64,000 bases of DNA from Frateuria_A sp051900415 (GCF_051900415.1 NZ_JBHZGL010000001.1:310001-374000); one strand, 5' to 3'; counted from the stretch's first letter, positions 49,988 to 58,839 are shown. The notes: generated by a model from the letters alone, not told the origin. Made by a program: numbers and translations.

Positions 49988-50979
49988 GCGCAGGCCTCCT
50001 GCGCGGGGAACAGCTGCCGGGCCAGCGTCTGCGCGTACCAGGGCGCCAGCAGGAAGCCGTGCCGGTAGAGGCCGTTGAAGCGCGTGATGCGGCCCTGCGT
50101 GCGCAGGCACGGCAGGTGATCCGGCAGCGCCGGACGCACGCCCACGCCCAGTTCCACGATCGCCGCCTCGGCCAGCGCCGGGTGCAGCGACCAGGCCGCG
50201 TTGAGCAGTTCCATCGTGGCACGGGCGGTGACCGGCCCGGCGTGGTCGCTTTCCAGCACGGTCGCGCCGAGCAGCAGCCGGCCGTCCGCGCGCGGCACCA
50301 GGTAGAGCGGGTGGCGCGGATGCAGCAACCGCACCGGCCGCCGGAACGCGACCTCGGCGGTGTGCAGCAGCAGCGTCTCGCCGCGCACGCCGCGCAGCCC
50401 GGGCAAGGCATCGCGCGCGGCGAGGCCGCGGCAGTCGATCACCGCGTTGGCGACCAGGTCCTCGGCTTGCACGTCGGCGCCGAACTGGATCGGGACGCCG
50501 TGCGTATCCAGCGCGGCGACGAGCGAGCGCAGGGCCTCGCGCGGGTCCAGGTGCGCCTCGCGCGCGAACCACAGTCCGTGCCCGAAGCGGCCGCCGAGCG
50601 CAGGCTCCAGCGCCGCGATGCCCTCGCCATCGAGCCACTGGCCGGCGCCGCTGCGTCGGGCCAGCCGTTCCAGCTCGCCGCGGTCGCGCGCGTGCGCCAC
50701 CACCAGGGTGCCGCGCTGCACCGTGCCGGGATGGTGGCGTGGCCACCAGGCGAGCGCCTCCTCGCCGCGCGCGGTGAGCTCCGTCCCGGCGCCGTCGCGC
50801 TCGCACCAGGGCGCCAGCATGCCGCCGGCCTGCCAGGAGCAGGCGCCTTCCCCCAGTGCCGCGGCACGCTCGTACACGCGCACCCCTACGCCGCGTTCGG
50901 CCAGCGCCAGCGCCGCGGTGAGCCCGGCCACACCCGCGCCGATCACCGCCACGCTGGCATGTTCACGGCTGCCGGACAT
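49984..50979 (-). CDS. thiO: Glycine oxidase ThiO
   Basis: A 331-residue FAD enzyme: dinucleotide motif VAVIGAGVAGLTAALALAERG, CSWQAGGMLAPWCE (the glycine oxidase flavin region), RGVRGETLLLHT, PLYLVPRADGRLLLGATVLES and FNGLYRHGFLLAPW. It oxidises glycine to dehydroglycine (iminoacetate) for the thiazole ring, the oxygen-dependent route, in place of the radical enzyme ThiH. Start at ATG 50979 overlaps the end of thiC by 17 bp. Confidence 0.93.
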   Translation of the reverse strand: MSGSREHASVAVIGAGVAGLTAALALAERGVGVRVYERAAALGEGACSWQAGGMLAPWCERDGAGTELTARGEEALAWWPRHHPGTVQRGTLVVAHARDRGELERLARRSGAGQWLDGEGIAALEPALGGRFGHGLWFAREAHLDPREALRSLVAALDTHGVPIQFGADVQAEDLVANAVIDCRGLAARDALPGLRGVRGETLLLHTAEVAFRRPVRLLHPRHPLYLVPRADGRLLLGATVLESDHAGPVTARATMELLNAAWSLHPALAEAAIVELGVGVRPALPDHLPCLRTQGRITRFNGLYRHGFLLAPWYAQTLARQLFPAQEACA

Positions 50980-52717
50980 ACAGCGCACCTCCGCCGGCGG
51001 TGAACTCGCGTGACTTCTGCGCCATGCCTTCGAGCGCCCGGGCATCGTCGCGCAGGTCCTGCGAGATCTTCATCGAACAGAACTTCGGCCCGCACATCGA
51101 GCAGAAGTGGGCCAGCTTGTGCGCCTCCTTCGGCAGCGTGCGGTCGTGGTAGGCGCGCGCGGTGTCCGGGTCCAGCGCCAGCGCGAACTGGTCTTCCCAG
51201 CGGAAGGCAAAGCGCGCACGCGACAGGGCGTCGTCGCGCCGCCGCGCGGCCGGGTGGCCCTTGGCCAGGTCCGCCGCGTGCGCGGCGATGCGGTAGGCGA
51301 TCACCCCGGCCTTGACGTCGTCGCGGTCGGGCAGCCCCAGGTGCTCCTTCGGCGTGACGTAGCAGAGCATCGCGGTGCCCAGCCAGCCGATCATCGCCGC
51401 GCCGATCGCGGAGGTGATGTGGTCGTAGCCGGGCGAGATGTCGGTGGTGAGCGGCCCGAGCGTGTAGAACGGCGCCTCGCTGCAGGCGGCCAGTTGCCGC
51501 TCCATGTTCTCGGCGATGCGGTCCATCGGCACGTGGCCCGGCCCCTCGACCATCACCTGGCAACCGTGCGACCAGGCGATGCGGGTCAGCTCGCCCAGCG
51601 TGTCCAGCTCGGCGAACTGCGCCGCGTCGTTGGCGTCGGCGATCGAGCCGGGGCGCAGACCGTCGCCGAGCGACAGCGAGACATCGTAGGTACGGCAGAT
51701 CGCGCAGATCTCGGCGAAGCGCTCGTACAGGAAATTCTCGCGGTGATGGGCCAGGCACCAGCGCGCCATGATCGAGCCGCCGCGGCTGACGATGCCGGTG
51801 ACGCGGCGCGCGGTCAGCGGCACGTGCGCCAGGCGCACGCCGGCGTGGATGGTGAAGTAGTCCACGCCCTGCTGCGCCTGCTCGATCAGGGTGTCGCGGA
51901 ACACCTCCCAGCTGAGCTTGAGCGGATCGCCGTCGACTTTCTCCAGCGCCTGGTAGATCGGCACGGTGCCCACCGGCACCGGCGCGTTGCGCAGGATCCA
52001 GGAGCGGATCGCGTGGATGTCGCGGCCGGTGGAAAGGTCCATCACCGTGTCGGCGCCCCAGCGGATCGCCCACACCAGTTTCTCCACTTCCTCGGCCGCG
52101 CCCGAACCCACGGCGGAATTGCCGATGTTCGCGTTGACCTTCACCAGGAAGCGGCGACCGATCACCATCGGCTCCAGCTCCGGGTGGTTGAGGTTGGCCG
52201 GCAGGATGGCGCGGCCGCGGGCGATCTCCTCGCGCACGCATTCGGGCGTGATCCGGCCGGATGCGTCACCCGTGGCCGGCACCTCACGGCCGAGGTTTTC
52301 GCGCCAGGCGGCGTAGGCCATCTCCTCGGTGATCTTCCCGGCGCGGGCATGTTCCAGTTGCGTGACCGCGCGGTCCGCACGGCCGCGGCGCACGCGATGC
52401 GGCGCGGGGCAGGGCGCGAGGGTGTCGCGCGGGGCAGCGATGGCCGCTTCCTCGTCCAGCCCGCGCGACGCCAGCCACGCCTCGCGCACCGCCGGCAGTC
52501 CGGCGGCCAGGTCGATGTGCGCGTGCGGGTCGGTGTAGGGGCCGGAGGTGTCGTACAGGTCCAGCGGCGGCTCGGCCGGATCGGACAGCGTCACGCGCCG
52601 GAACGGTACGCGCAGCTGCGGCTGCGCGGGTGGGGAACGGTAGACCTTGTGCGAGCCGCGGATGGGCCCGGTGGTGACGTCGGCCGGTGTGGCCGCGTGT
52701 GGCGTGCTGGATGGCAT
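50963..52717 (-). CDS. thiC: HMP phosphate synthase, radical SAM enzyme
   Basis: A 584-residue ThiC, somewhat shorter than E. coli ThiC (631). Marks: LPANLNHPELEPMVIGR, VNANIGNSAVGS, DTVMDLSTGRDIHAIR, VEGPGHVPMD, GYDHITSAIGAA and the C-terminal radical SAM Fe-S motif CSMCGPKFC. It turns aminoimidazole ribotide into HMP phosphate. It is the first gene of the thiamin operon, under a TPP riboswitch and a hairpin at its ribosome-binding site. Confidence 0.97.
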   Translation of the reverse strand: MPSSTPHAATPADVTTGPIRGSHKVYRSPPAQPQLRVPFRRVTLSDPAEPPLDLYDTSGPYTDPHAHIDLAAGLPAVREAWLASRGLDEEAAIAAPRDTLAPCPAPHRVRRGRADRAVTQLEHARAGKITEEMAYAAWRENLGREVPATGDASGRITPECVREEIARGRAILPANLNHPELEPMVIGRRFLVKVNANIGNSAVGSGAAEEVEKLVWAIRWGADTVMDLSTGRDIHAIRSWILRNAPVPVGTVPIYQALEKVDGDPLKLSWEVFRDTLIEQAQQGVDYFTIHAGVRLAHVPLTARRVTGIVSRGGSIMARWCLAHHRENFLYERFAEICAICRTYDVSLSLGDGLRPGSIADANDAAQFAELDTLGELTRIAWSHGCQVMVEGPGHVPMDRIAENMERQLAACSEAPFYTLGPLTTDISPGYDHITSAIGAAMIGWLGTAMLCYVTPKEHLGLPDRDDVKAGVIAYRIAAHAADLAKGHPAARRRDDALSRARFAFRWEDQFALALDPDTARAYHDRTLPKEAHKLAHFCSMCGPKFCSMKISQDLRDDARALEGMAQKSREFTAGGGALYVRQP

Positions 52718-52718
52718 G

Positions 52719-52748
52719 GGATCTCCTCCTTCGGTGACGGGGAGATCC
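52719..52748 (-). promoter_or_regulatory. Hairpin masking the thiC ribosome-binding site
   Basis: In the mRNA, GGATCTCC (52748-52741) can pair perfectly with GGAGATCC (52726-52719), with a 14-nt loop. The second arm ends one base before the thiC start codon and includes part of the purine-rich AAGGAGGAG ribosome site. Such a stem would block initiation and fits a riboswitch that works at translation level. The link to the aptamer state is inferred. Confidence 0.65.
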
Positions 52749-52794
52749 GGGGCGACGACAAGCGTGGGCTGCGCGCGAGCGCGTTGGTTGTGAT

Positions 52795-52884
52795 TCCCGT
52801 CCCTTCGCCGGCATGACCCGGATCAGGTTCAAAGGGTCCGGCTGCCGCCATCTCAGCCCTGCCTGCGCAGGACACCCCTCGGAA
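52795..52884 (-). ncRNA. TPP riboswitch (THI element)
   Basis: Read on the minus strand, the region shows the conserved THI-box parts in order: GAGGGGTGTCC, GCAGGGCTGAGATG, ACCCTTTGAACCTGATCC and GGGTCATGCCGGCGAAGGGA. These form the P2-J3/2 CUGAGA and P4-P5 elements of the TPP aptamer. It lies about 77 bp upstream of thiC and should lower operon expression when TPP is plentiful. Confidence 0.95.
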
Positions 52885-53018
52885 CGGCGCTAGGCTAACG
52901 GCGCCTGACTGTCGTTGTCCATCGACCCGCCGTGAGGCGCGCGCGGAACCGGCTTTTCGCGTGCCGCGCACGCAGCGTTGCCGATACTCGGGGCCACTCC
53001 AGCCACGCGCAGGTTTCC

Positions 53019-53249
53019 ATGATCCGCTCCATGCCCAGTGCCGCCGAAGCGGCGGTCGCCAGCCATCCCCAGGCAGGAATCGCGATGGGCGGCCCGCCCG
53101 GGCCGCCGGAACATCCGCAGCAGGATCCGCCGCCGGAGCGGCCGCGCGATCCGGTCAATCCGGGGCCGCAGCAACCGGAGTTGCCGCCGATCGATCCGCA
53201 CTCGCCCACGTTGCCGGAACCGCGCATGCGCGGCGGCATCGCGACCTAG
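53019..53249 (+). CDS. Short proline-rich protein, hypothetical
   Basis: A possible 76-residue protein whose second half is strongly proline-rich (GPPGPPEHPQQDPPPERPRD, then PQQPELPPIDPHSP) and would be disordered. It begins MIRSMPSAAEAAV after an AGG. Small Pro-rich proteins like this occur in related bacteria without known role. The antisense frame gives a Cys/Gly-rich sequence that looks less natural. Moderate doubt remains whether it is expressed. Confidence 0.4.
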   Translation: MIRSMPSAAEAAVASHPQAGIAMGGPPGPPEHPQQDPPPERPRDPVNPGPQQPELPPIDPHSPTLPEPRMRGGIAT

Positions 53250-53368
53250 CGCCGCAGGCTTGGCTCTGTTTCAAGGGCTTGGTTGAAGGGGCCCAGCTGG
53301 CGTCGGGTCCCGACAAGGGAACGACTCGCCACGTTTTCGGGCGTCACCAACCTGCACCGCCCTCCGGA

Positions 53369-53448
53369 CGTCATTCCCGCGAAAGCGGGAATCCATTCTG
53401 GCTTGGATCACCACAGCCCGTGGATTCCCGCTTTCGCGGGAATGACGC
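53369..53448. repeat. GTCATTCCCGCGAAAGCGGGAAT inverted doublet
   Basis: Two copies of the palindromic element CATTCCCGC-GAAA-GCGGGAAT in opposite orientation, about 34 bp apart, in the 256-bp gap before the YqjD-like gene. The same doublet is at 56.45 kb. The element is widespread in proteobacterial intergenic regions. Confidence 0.85.
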
Positions 53449-53505
53449 CCGATGGGGCGATCGGCGTTCGTCGTCGCCCCAGCCGGTATCAGTCCTCGTC
53501 CCGAC

Positions 53506-53838
53506 TCAGTCCTCGTCGCTGCGCAGGAGCTTGCGCAGCAGGAAGAACGCGCCGATGGTGCCGGCGACCACGGCGACGGTCGCCACCGGGTGGCGGCTGG
53601 CGTGGCGGCGCACGCGGCGATACTGGTAGCTCGCCTCGTCGGCCAGGTCTTCGGCCATGTGCGAGATCTGCTTGCCGTAACCCGAACTGCGGCGCCCCAG
53701 GCGCGTGGTCAGGCGGCGGCCACGTTCGATCAGGCCGTTGGCCGTGTCGGCGGTGCCGTAGGCGTACTGGCGGACGCGGTCGCGCACGCGTTCGCTGGCG
53801 CCGTCGAAGCGCTGCTCAAGATCGCGGGTTCGGTTCAT
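53506..53838 (-). CDS. YqjD/ElaB (DUF883)-like membrane-anchored protein
   Basis: A 110-residue protein: a helical, charged N-terminal part (RDLEQRFDGASERVRDRVRQ; HMAEDLADEASYQYRRVRRH) and a C-terminal transmembrane segment starting HPVATVAVVAGTIGAFFLLRKL. That layout is typical of the ElaB/YgaM/YqjD group, tail-anchored inner-membrane proteins that bind ribosomes in stationary phase in E. coli. The assignment rests on layout more than on close similarity. Confidence 0.65.
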   Translation of the reverse strand: MNRTRDLEQRFDGASERVRDRVRQYAYGTADTANGLIERGRRLTTRLGRRSSGYGKQISHMAEDLADEASYQYRRVRRHASRHPVATVAVVAGTIGAFFLLRKLLRSDED

Positions 53839-53925
53839 TGGAGCCTCCTGTGCGTCGAGGCCCCAGCCTGACTGCCGTGGCGTGAGAGGGGCGTCGAAAA
53901 CGTGGCCGCCACCGGGGTGCAGGGG

Positions 53926-53988
53926 GCGCTTGCGGGCGATGTTCTTCGGAACTGCCCAAGAGCATCGCCCGCAAGCGGGCTCCTACAA
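53926..53988. repeat. REP-like hairpin, GCTTGCGGGCGATG family
   Basis: GCTTGCGGGCGATG and its complement CATCGCCCGCAAGC with a loop of about 25 nt, ending GGGCTCCTACAA, which is the complement of TGTAGGAGCCC and so related to the GTAG elements. It lies in the gap between the YqjD-like and GST genes. Confidence 0.75.
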
Positions 53989-54044
53989 GGGGCGGCGGGC
54001 GCCTTTGCATAGCGCCGCGCCAGGCGCCGTGGTTCAGGTGGGCG

Positions 54045-54713
54045 TTAGCCGAGCCGGTACGCGCCACCGCGTTCGAGTGCGCGCCGGTAGGCCGGTCGCG
54101 CGTGGATGCGCTCCAGCCAGGCCCACAGTCGAGGCCGACCGGCGTCGAGACCACCGCGCGCGCTGGCCGCTTCCAGCGGAAAGCTCATCGCGATGTCGGC
54201 AACGCTGAAGTCCTCGCCGCCGAACCAGGCGTGCTTGCCCAGTTCGCCCTCCATGTAGTCCAGGTGGAGCGCGATCTGCGGATTGACGAAGGTCCGTTGC
54301 ACCTTCGTCGCGATGGCGCGCGCCACCGGCCGCACGAAGAACGGCGCCGGTGCCTTGGCAACGCGCGAGAACACCAGCTTGAGCAGCAGCGGCGGCATCG
54401 CCGAGCCCTCCGCGTAGTGCAGCCAGTAGCTGCAGCGCCGACGCGCCTCGGTGCCGGGTGGCGGCATCAGGGTGCCGGCGCCGTAGGTGTCGCCCAGGTA
54501 CTCGATGATCGCGCCGGATTCGGCCAGCACGAGGTCGCCATCGGTGAGCACCGGCGCCTTGCCCAGCGGGTGGATCGCGCGCAGCGCGGGCGGCGCGAGC
54601 ATCGTCTTCGGGTCGCGCTTGTACTGCTCGACACGATAGTCCAGGCCCAGTTCTTCGAGCAGCCAGAGGATGCGCTGGGAGCGCGAGTTGTCGAGGTGGT
54701 GGACGGTGATCAT
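54045..54713 (-). CDS. Glutathione S-transferase family protein
   Basis: A 222-residue GST: thioredoxin-like N-domain (ITVHHLDNSRSQRILWLLEELGLDY; GKAPVLTDGDLVLAESGAIIEYL) with the Glu-Ser gamma-glutamyl-binding pair in ESGAI, then an all-helical C-domain containing GKHAWFGGEDFSVADIAMSFPLEAA (the N-capping box region). Likely catalytic Ser in NSRSQR. Substrate unknown. It begins 5 bp after the stop of the esterase-like gene on the same strand. Confidence 0.92.
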   Translation of the reverse strand: MITVHHLDNSRSQRILWLLEELGLDYRVEQYKRDPKTMLAPPALRAIHPLGKAPVLTDGDLVLAESGAIIEYLGDTYGAGTLMPPPGTEARRRCSYWLHYAEGSAMPPLLLKLVFSRVAKAPAPFFVRPVARAIATKVQRTFVNPQIALHLDYMEGELGKHAWFGGEDFSVADIAMSFPLEAASARGGLDAGRPRLWAWLERIHARPAYRRALERGGAYRLG

Positions 54714-54718
54714 CGGCT

Positions 54719-56341
54719 TCAGTAACGCCAGCTCGTGCGATCGGCGCCGGCCGGCGCATGGCCATCGATGTAGCGCGTCACCGTCTCGATCAGTTCCTTG
54801 CCGCGCGGCCCCCAGCAGTGCGGCGCCATCGGCTGGTAGGTCACGCTGCCGCGGAAGGACGGGTCGCGCGCACTCTTGAGGAACGCGTCCATCGCGCGCA
54901 CGCCCATGTTGAGGTTGTAGGTGTCCGCATCGCCCACGTAGATGTGGATCTTGTCGGTCACCTTCGGCCCCAGCGTGGCCCAATGGGTTTCCAGCAGGTA
55001 GCGCAGGTCGAAGTGCCGCTTCCAGTACTGCGCGACGTCGTGGTCGATCACGCCGGTGCGCTTGTCCCACAGGCGCTGCGGATAGCCGTCCGCGCCGACC
55101 GGGCCGAACGCCGCTTCCCAGATGTCCCACTGGCCGCCGGAGCGGCTGTGGTCGCCCACCGCCAGCTCGTACCCGTTCTCGTCCTTCATCATGGCCTCGA
55201 CGTTGCCGTCGGGCTGGCGCGTGTCCACGCGCTCGACCTTCACCCAGCCCTTGTCGAGCCAGTAGGCGTTGGCGTCCTCGTAGATGTTCACCACCTGGTG
55301 GTGGCGGAAGTCCAGCGCGTCCGGGCAGGAGGCGAAGGTGCCGCCGTAGTAGTCCGGGTGGAAGATCATCTGTGCCATGGCGATCCAGCCGCCGGTCGAG
55401 CCGCCTTCGAGGATGCGCGCCCAAGGCTGGTCGATGAGGCGGAAGCGCTGCTGGATTTCCGGCAGCAGTTCCTGGTGGATCGCGTCGTCGTACGGGCCTT
55501 CGTTGGCCGAATTCACCGCGTAGGAGTCGTCGTAGTAGGGCGAGGGATGCTGCAGGCTCACCATGATGTAGCGCGGCGTGCCGTCGGCCAGCCAGTAGTC
55601 GCGGAAATGCGACTTCGGATGGTCGAAGCCGCCGGGTGCGCGGGTGGAGAAGTGGCCCTGCTCGTAGATCACCGGGTAGCGCACATCCGGGTGCTTGTCG
55701 TAGTCCTTCGGCAGCAACACGGTGGCGCCGAGGTAGATCGGCTGGCCCCACCAGGCGCTCAACAGCTTGCTCTTGATGCGGAAGCGCTTGACGTAGGGCG
55801 TGTCCTTCGGAAACGGGATCGGCGCGATCACCTGGTCGGCCACCAGTGTCACCGGCGTGGGCGCGGCGGGGTCGTAGTGCACCTTCACCGGCTTGCCGTA
55901 GAGATTGCCGGGCGAATGCTTGAAGTCCTGGCCCTCCCATTGGTCCATGTGCAGCCACACGGTGTGGCCATCGGCGCGCCTGAACTGGGTGTAGACGTTG
56001 ACGAACGGCTGCATCCAGTAGTCGCCGGCCGGGAGCTGGGCGAGGCTGGTCAGCGGCGCGCCGTTGTCGCCGGCATCGATGGTTGCCACCTGCCCCGGCG
56101 CGAGCGCGCTGACGTCGTGGCCGAACAGCGGCACGCCGGTGACGTCGGTCTGCTCGATCGGCGGCGTTTCGTTACTGCGGCTGACCGCCACGTAGACGCG
56201 GCCGGTGATCGGCTGCGCGTGCGCCCTGGCGCTGAAACTGACCTGGATGCGCGGACCCTCCGCCGCATGCGCGGCGGGCAGGGTGGCGAGGGCAAGGAGG
56301 GCGGCGCCGGCAAGGCGCAGAAGGGGCAAGGGCGTGGTCAT
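54719..56341 (-). CDS. Exported esterase-like alpha/beta hydrolase
   Basis: A 540-residue protein with a signal peptide (LLRLAGAALLALATLPAAHAA). A beta-rich N-terminal part (about 30-180) is followed by an alpha/beta hydrolase region: YPVIYEQGHFSTRAPGG, nucleophile motif EGGSTGGWIAMAQMIF (Ser in GxSxG form GGSTGG), a possible acid in YVGDADTYNLN and His in MAPHCWGP. The layout recalls enterochelin esterase-like (esterase D) proteins. It should act in the periplasm. Substrate unknown. Confidence 0.75.
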   Translation of the reverse strand: MTTPLPLLRLAGAALLALATLPAAHAAEGPRIQVSFSARAHAQPITGRVYVAVSRSNETPPIEQTDVTGVPLFGHDVSALAPGQVATIDAGDNGAPLTSLAQLPAGDYWMQPFVNVYTQFRRADGHTVWLHMDQWEGQDFKHSPGNLYGKPVKVHYDPAAPTPVTLVADQVIAPIPFPKDTPYVKRFRIKSKLLSAWWGQPIYLGATVLLPKDYDKHPDVRYPVIYEQGHFSTRAPGGFDHPKSHFRDYWLADGTPRYIMVSLQHPSPYYDDSYAVNSANEGPYDDAIHQELLPEIQQRFRLIDQPWARILEGGSTGGWIAMAQMIFHPDYYGGTFASCPDALDFRHHQVVNIYEDANAYWLDKGWVKVERVDTRQPDGNVEAMMKDENGYELAVGDHSRSGGQWDIWEAAFGPVGADGYPQRLWDKRTGVIDHDVAQYWKRHFDLRYLLETHWATLGPKVTDKIHIYVGDADTYNLNMGVRAMDAFLKSARDPSFRGSVTYQPMAPHCWGPRGKELIETVTRYIDGHAPAGADRTSWRY

Positions 56342-56452
56342 GCCGTCGATCGTAGCGGCTCACCGGCGCTCGTCACACTGTCGGCCACCACGGCTGCGTC
56401 GCCATCGGGCTGCCGCGCTCCTGCAGGGAACCTCGAATAACCCCTTTGCCTG

Positions 56453-56535
56453 GCGTCATTCCCGCGAAAGCGGGAATCCAAGTTGCTGTTCCACCAAGGG
56501 CAAAATGGATTCCCGCTTTCGCGGGAATGACGCCC
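56453..56535. repeat. GTCATTCCCGCGAAAGCGGGAAT inverted doublet
   Basis: GCGTCATTCCCGCGAAAGCG on the left and its complement on the right, about 34 bp apart, between the esterase-like and CtlX-like genes. Same doublet as at 53.37 kb. Confidence 0.88.
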
Positions 56536-56568
56536 TTGGTAGTTTTTAGAGGTGCCCTACAGGGATAG

Positions 56569-57486
56569 CTAGAAGATCTCCGCCACGCAGCAACGCAGGC
56601 TGCCGCCGGCCTTCTCGATCTCGTCCAGCTCCACCGCACCGATGCGGAAACCCCAACCGCCCAGCGCCTGGCGCTGGGCATCGGTGAGCGCGCGTGCGGC
56701 GGCCGCACTCATCCACACGCGCTGGTCCGACAGCGCGATCGCGTTGCCCGCGAAGGCCTGCTTCTGCGCTGGCGTGAGCCACAGCGCACGATCGCCATAG
56801 GCGCGGGCGATCGCCGCGGGCACGGCCGGATCGGCGAAGCCGTCCGGCGCCACGATCGCGGCGCGGCCGGCCAGCAGCGCCAGGACCACGTTGGTGTGGT
56901 ATTCGCCGGCGGCCAGCGGGAAGCAGAAGGTCAGGCGCAGGCCGAACGCCTCGTGCATGGCCCGCGCGCCGGCCTCGTCGCAGCGCTCGGACAGGCCGCA
57001 GTAGCCCACGCCGCGGGCGCGGTCGATCACCAGCGCGCCGGTCAGCTCGGCCACGCAGTCGTTGCGGCAGGACAGGTCGATTTCCTCGTAGCCGAGCACC
57101 TGGGTGAAGAAATCCCGCACGTCGCGCCGCCCGGCTTCGCGCTGGCGTACCGCGTGGCGCATGCGTCCGACGATCAGCCGCCCCGGCGCGGTGGCGAACA
57201 CGTTGTTGGGAAACACCGCATCTGGCGTGCTGGCGTCGCCCGGGAAGGTGACCACCGGGCAATCCGCGCGCAGCGCCTGCGCCAGTGCGGCGTGCTGCGC
57301 CAGCGCGCGCAGCGGATCGACCGCCAGCGCCATATCCATGTAGCGGTTGTCGCTGGCCGATTCGGCGGCCAGCGCGAACTCCGCCGGCGCGAGCAGGAAA
57401 GCCGCACGCGCCGTGGCCTGGGCATCGGGCAGCGGCGGCAGGGCCGCGAAGGCGTCGAGGAAGGCGGTGGGCGAGGTGACGATCAC
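56569..57486 (-). CDS. Arginine deiminase-related hydrolase (CtlX-like)
   Basis: A 305-residue guanidino-group-modifying enzyme. Signatures: TPDAVFPNNVFAT (substrate-binding Asp), VAELTGALVIDRARGVGYCGLSER, AGEYHTNVVLALL (catalytic His) and the C-terminal catalytic cysteine in GGSLRCCVAEIF. This fits the CtlX group of citrulline/arginine-related hydrolases. I start at GTG 57486 after CAGGAG; an ATG 27 bp upstream has no ribosome site. Substrate (citrulline, arginine or a methylated form) is not decided. Confidence 0.85.
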   Translation of the reverse strand: MIVTSPTAFLDAFAALPPLPDAQATARAAFLLAPAEFALAAESASDNRYMDMALAVDPLRALAQHAALAQALRADCPVVTFPGDASTPDAVFPNNVFATAPGRLIVGRMRHAVRQREAGRRDVRDFFTQVLGYEEIDLSCRNDCVAELTGALVIDRARGVGYCGLSERCDEAGARAMHEAFGLRLTFCFPLAAGEYHTNVVLALLAGRAAIVAPDGFADPAVPAAIARAYGDRALWLTPAQKQAFAGNAIALSDQRVWMSAAAARALTDAQRQALGGWGFRIGAVELDEIEKAGGSLRCCVAEIF

Positions 57487-57524
57487 GGCATGGTCTCCTG
57501 GAGGACGCGCCATGGTAAGCGCGC

Positions 57525-58781
57525 TCAGAGCGTCTTGGCGCCGGCCTCCTCGGCCGCCTCGATCGCCTCCGCTTCCAGGTGCAGCTTCTGGCGCCGGCGC
57601 AGCGTCGGGAACATCGCCATCCACAACCCCACCACCACCAGCGTGCCGACGCCCCCGAGCACGGCAGCACCGACCGCGCCCAGCCATGCGGCGACCAGGC
57701 CCGACTCGAACTCGCCGAGCTGGTTGGACGTATTGATGAAGATCGAATTGACCGCGTTGACCCGCCCGCGCATCGCATCGGGCGTGTCCAGCTGCACCAT
57801 CGAGCCGCGGATCACCATGCTGACCATGTCGAACGCGCCGCCGGCGAACAGCGCAATCAGCGAAAGCCACATCCACGAGGACAGCGCGAACACCAGCGTG
57901 GCCACGCCGAAGCCGGCCACCGAGCCGAACATGATCATGCCCACGCGCCGGGTCAGGTCGTGCCGCGCCAGAGCGAACGACATGAGCAGCGCGCCCACCG
58001 CCGGCGCCGCGCGCAGCAGGCCCAGGCCCCACGGGCCGGTGTGCAGGATGTCCTTGGCGAAGATCGGCAGCAGCGCGGTGGCGCCGCCGAACAGCACCGC
58101 GAACAGGTCCAGCGAGATCACGCCCAGTACGTCCTTGCGCTCGCGGATGAAATGCACGCCGGCGAACAGTGACTTCAGCGAGGCCGGCTCACGCTTCGGC
58201 GGTGCCTGTTCGTAGCGAAGCTGCGCCATCAGCGTGGCGGCGACCAGGTAGAGGCCCGCGGCGGTGGCGTACACCACGCCCGGACCGGCCACATAGAGCA
58301 GGCCGCCGACCGCCGGGCCGAGCACCATGGCCATCTGGAAGGCCGAGCCGCTCACCGCCACCGCGCGCGGCAGGATCGCCGGCGGCACCAGCGCCGGCAG
58401 CAGCGAGGACATCGAGGGCGACTCGAACGCCTTGGCCGTGCTGATGACAAAGACCAGCGCCAGGAGGACGGCCTCGTGGATGCGATGGGTGAAGCTCAGC
58501 ACTGCCAGCGCCGCGATCGCGCACCATTCCACGATCTGCCCGATCAACACCACGCGCCGGCGTTCGAACTGGTCGGCGACGTGGCCGGCCGGCAACGCCA
58601 GCAGCACCGAGGGGAAGAACTGCACCAGGCCGATCAGGCCCAGGTCCAGCGCGCGGCCGGTGATCGCGTAGATCTGCCAGGCCACCGCCACCGAGAGCAT
58701 CTGGAAGCCGAAACCCGAGGCGATGCGGGCAAACCAGAACTGCACGAAGGCACGGTGCTGGAGCAGCGAGTCGGTGGGCAT
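57525..58781 (-). CDS. MFS exporter, EntS-like
   Basis: A 418-residue transporter with 12 helices. The N-terminus (LLQHRAFVQFWFARIASGFGFQMLSVAVAWQIYAIT) and GHVADQFERRRVVLIGQ (loop 2-3) match the enterobactin-exporter-like MFS group, as does MRGRVNAVNSIFINTSNQLGEFESGLVAAWLG. The substrate is not evident. It lies 38 bp upstream of the CtlX-like gene on the same strand, so they may be cotranscribed. Confidence 0.9.
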   Translation of the reverse strand: MPTDSLLQHRAFVQFWFARIASGFGFQMLSVAVAWQIYAITGRALDLGLIGLVQFFPSVLLALPAGHVADQFERRRVVLIGQIVEWCAIAALAVLSFTHRIHEAVLLALVFVISTAKAFESPSMSSLLPALVPPAILPRAVAVSGSAFQMAMVLGPAVGGLLYVAGPGVVYATAAGLYLVAATLMAQLRYEQAPPKREPASLKSLFAGVHFIRERKDVLGVISLDLFAVLFGGATALLPIFAKDILHTGPWGLGLLRAAPAVGALLMSFALARHDLTRRVGMIMFGSVAGFGVATLVFALSSWMWLSLIALFAGGAFDMVSMVIRGSMVQLDTPDAMRGRVNAVNSIFINTSNQLGEFESGLVAAWLGAVGAAVLGGVGTLVVVGLWMAMFPTLRRRQKLHLEAEAIEAAEEAGAKTL

Positions 58782-58839
58782 GGCGTGTCCTGGGGTTGAA
58801 GGGCGGAATTATCGCCGCGGGGGAGCTTCCCGCACGAGC

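Noticed and set aside
52895..53239. A Cys/Gly-rich antisense frame opposite the proline-rich gene
   Set aside because: Gly/Cys runs are the mirror of Pro/Ala-rich codons. It begins and ends without signals and would run into the riboswitch-side region.
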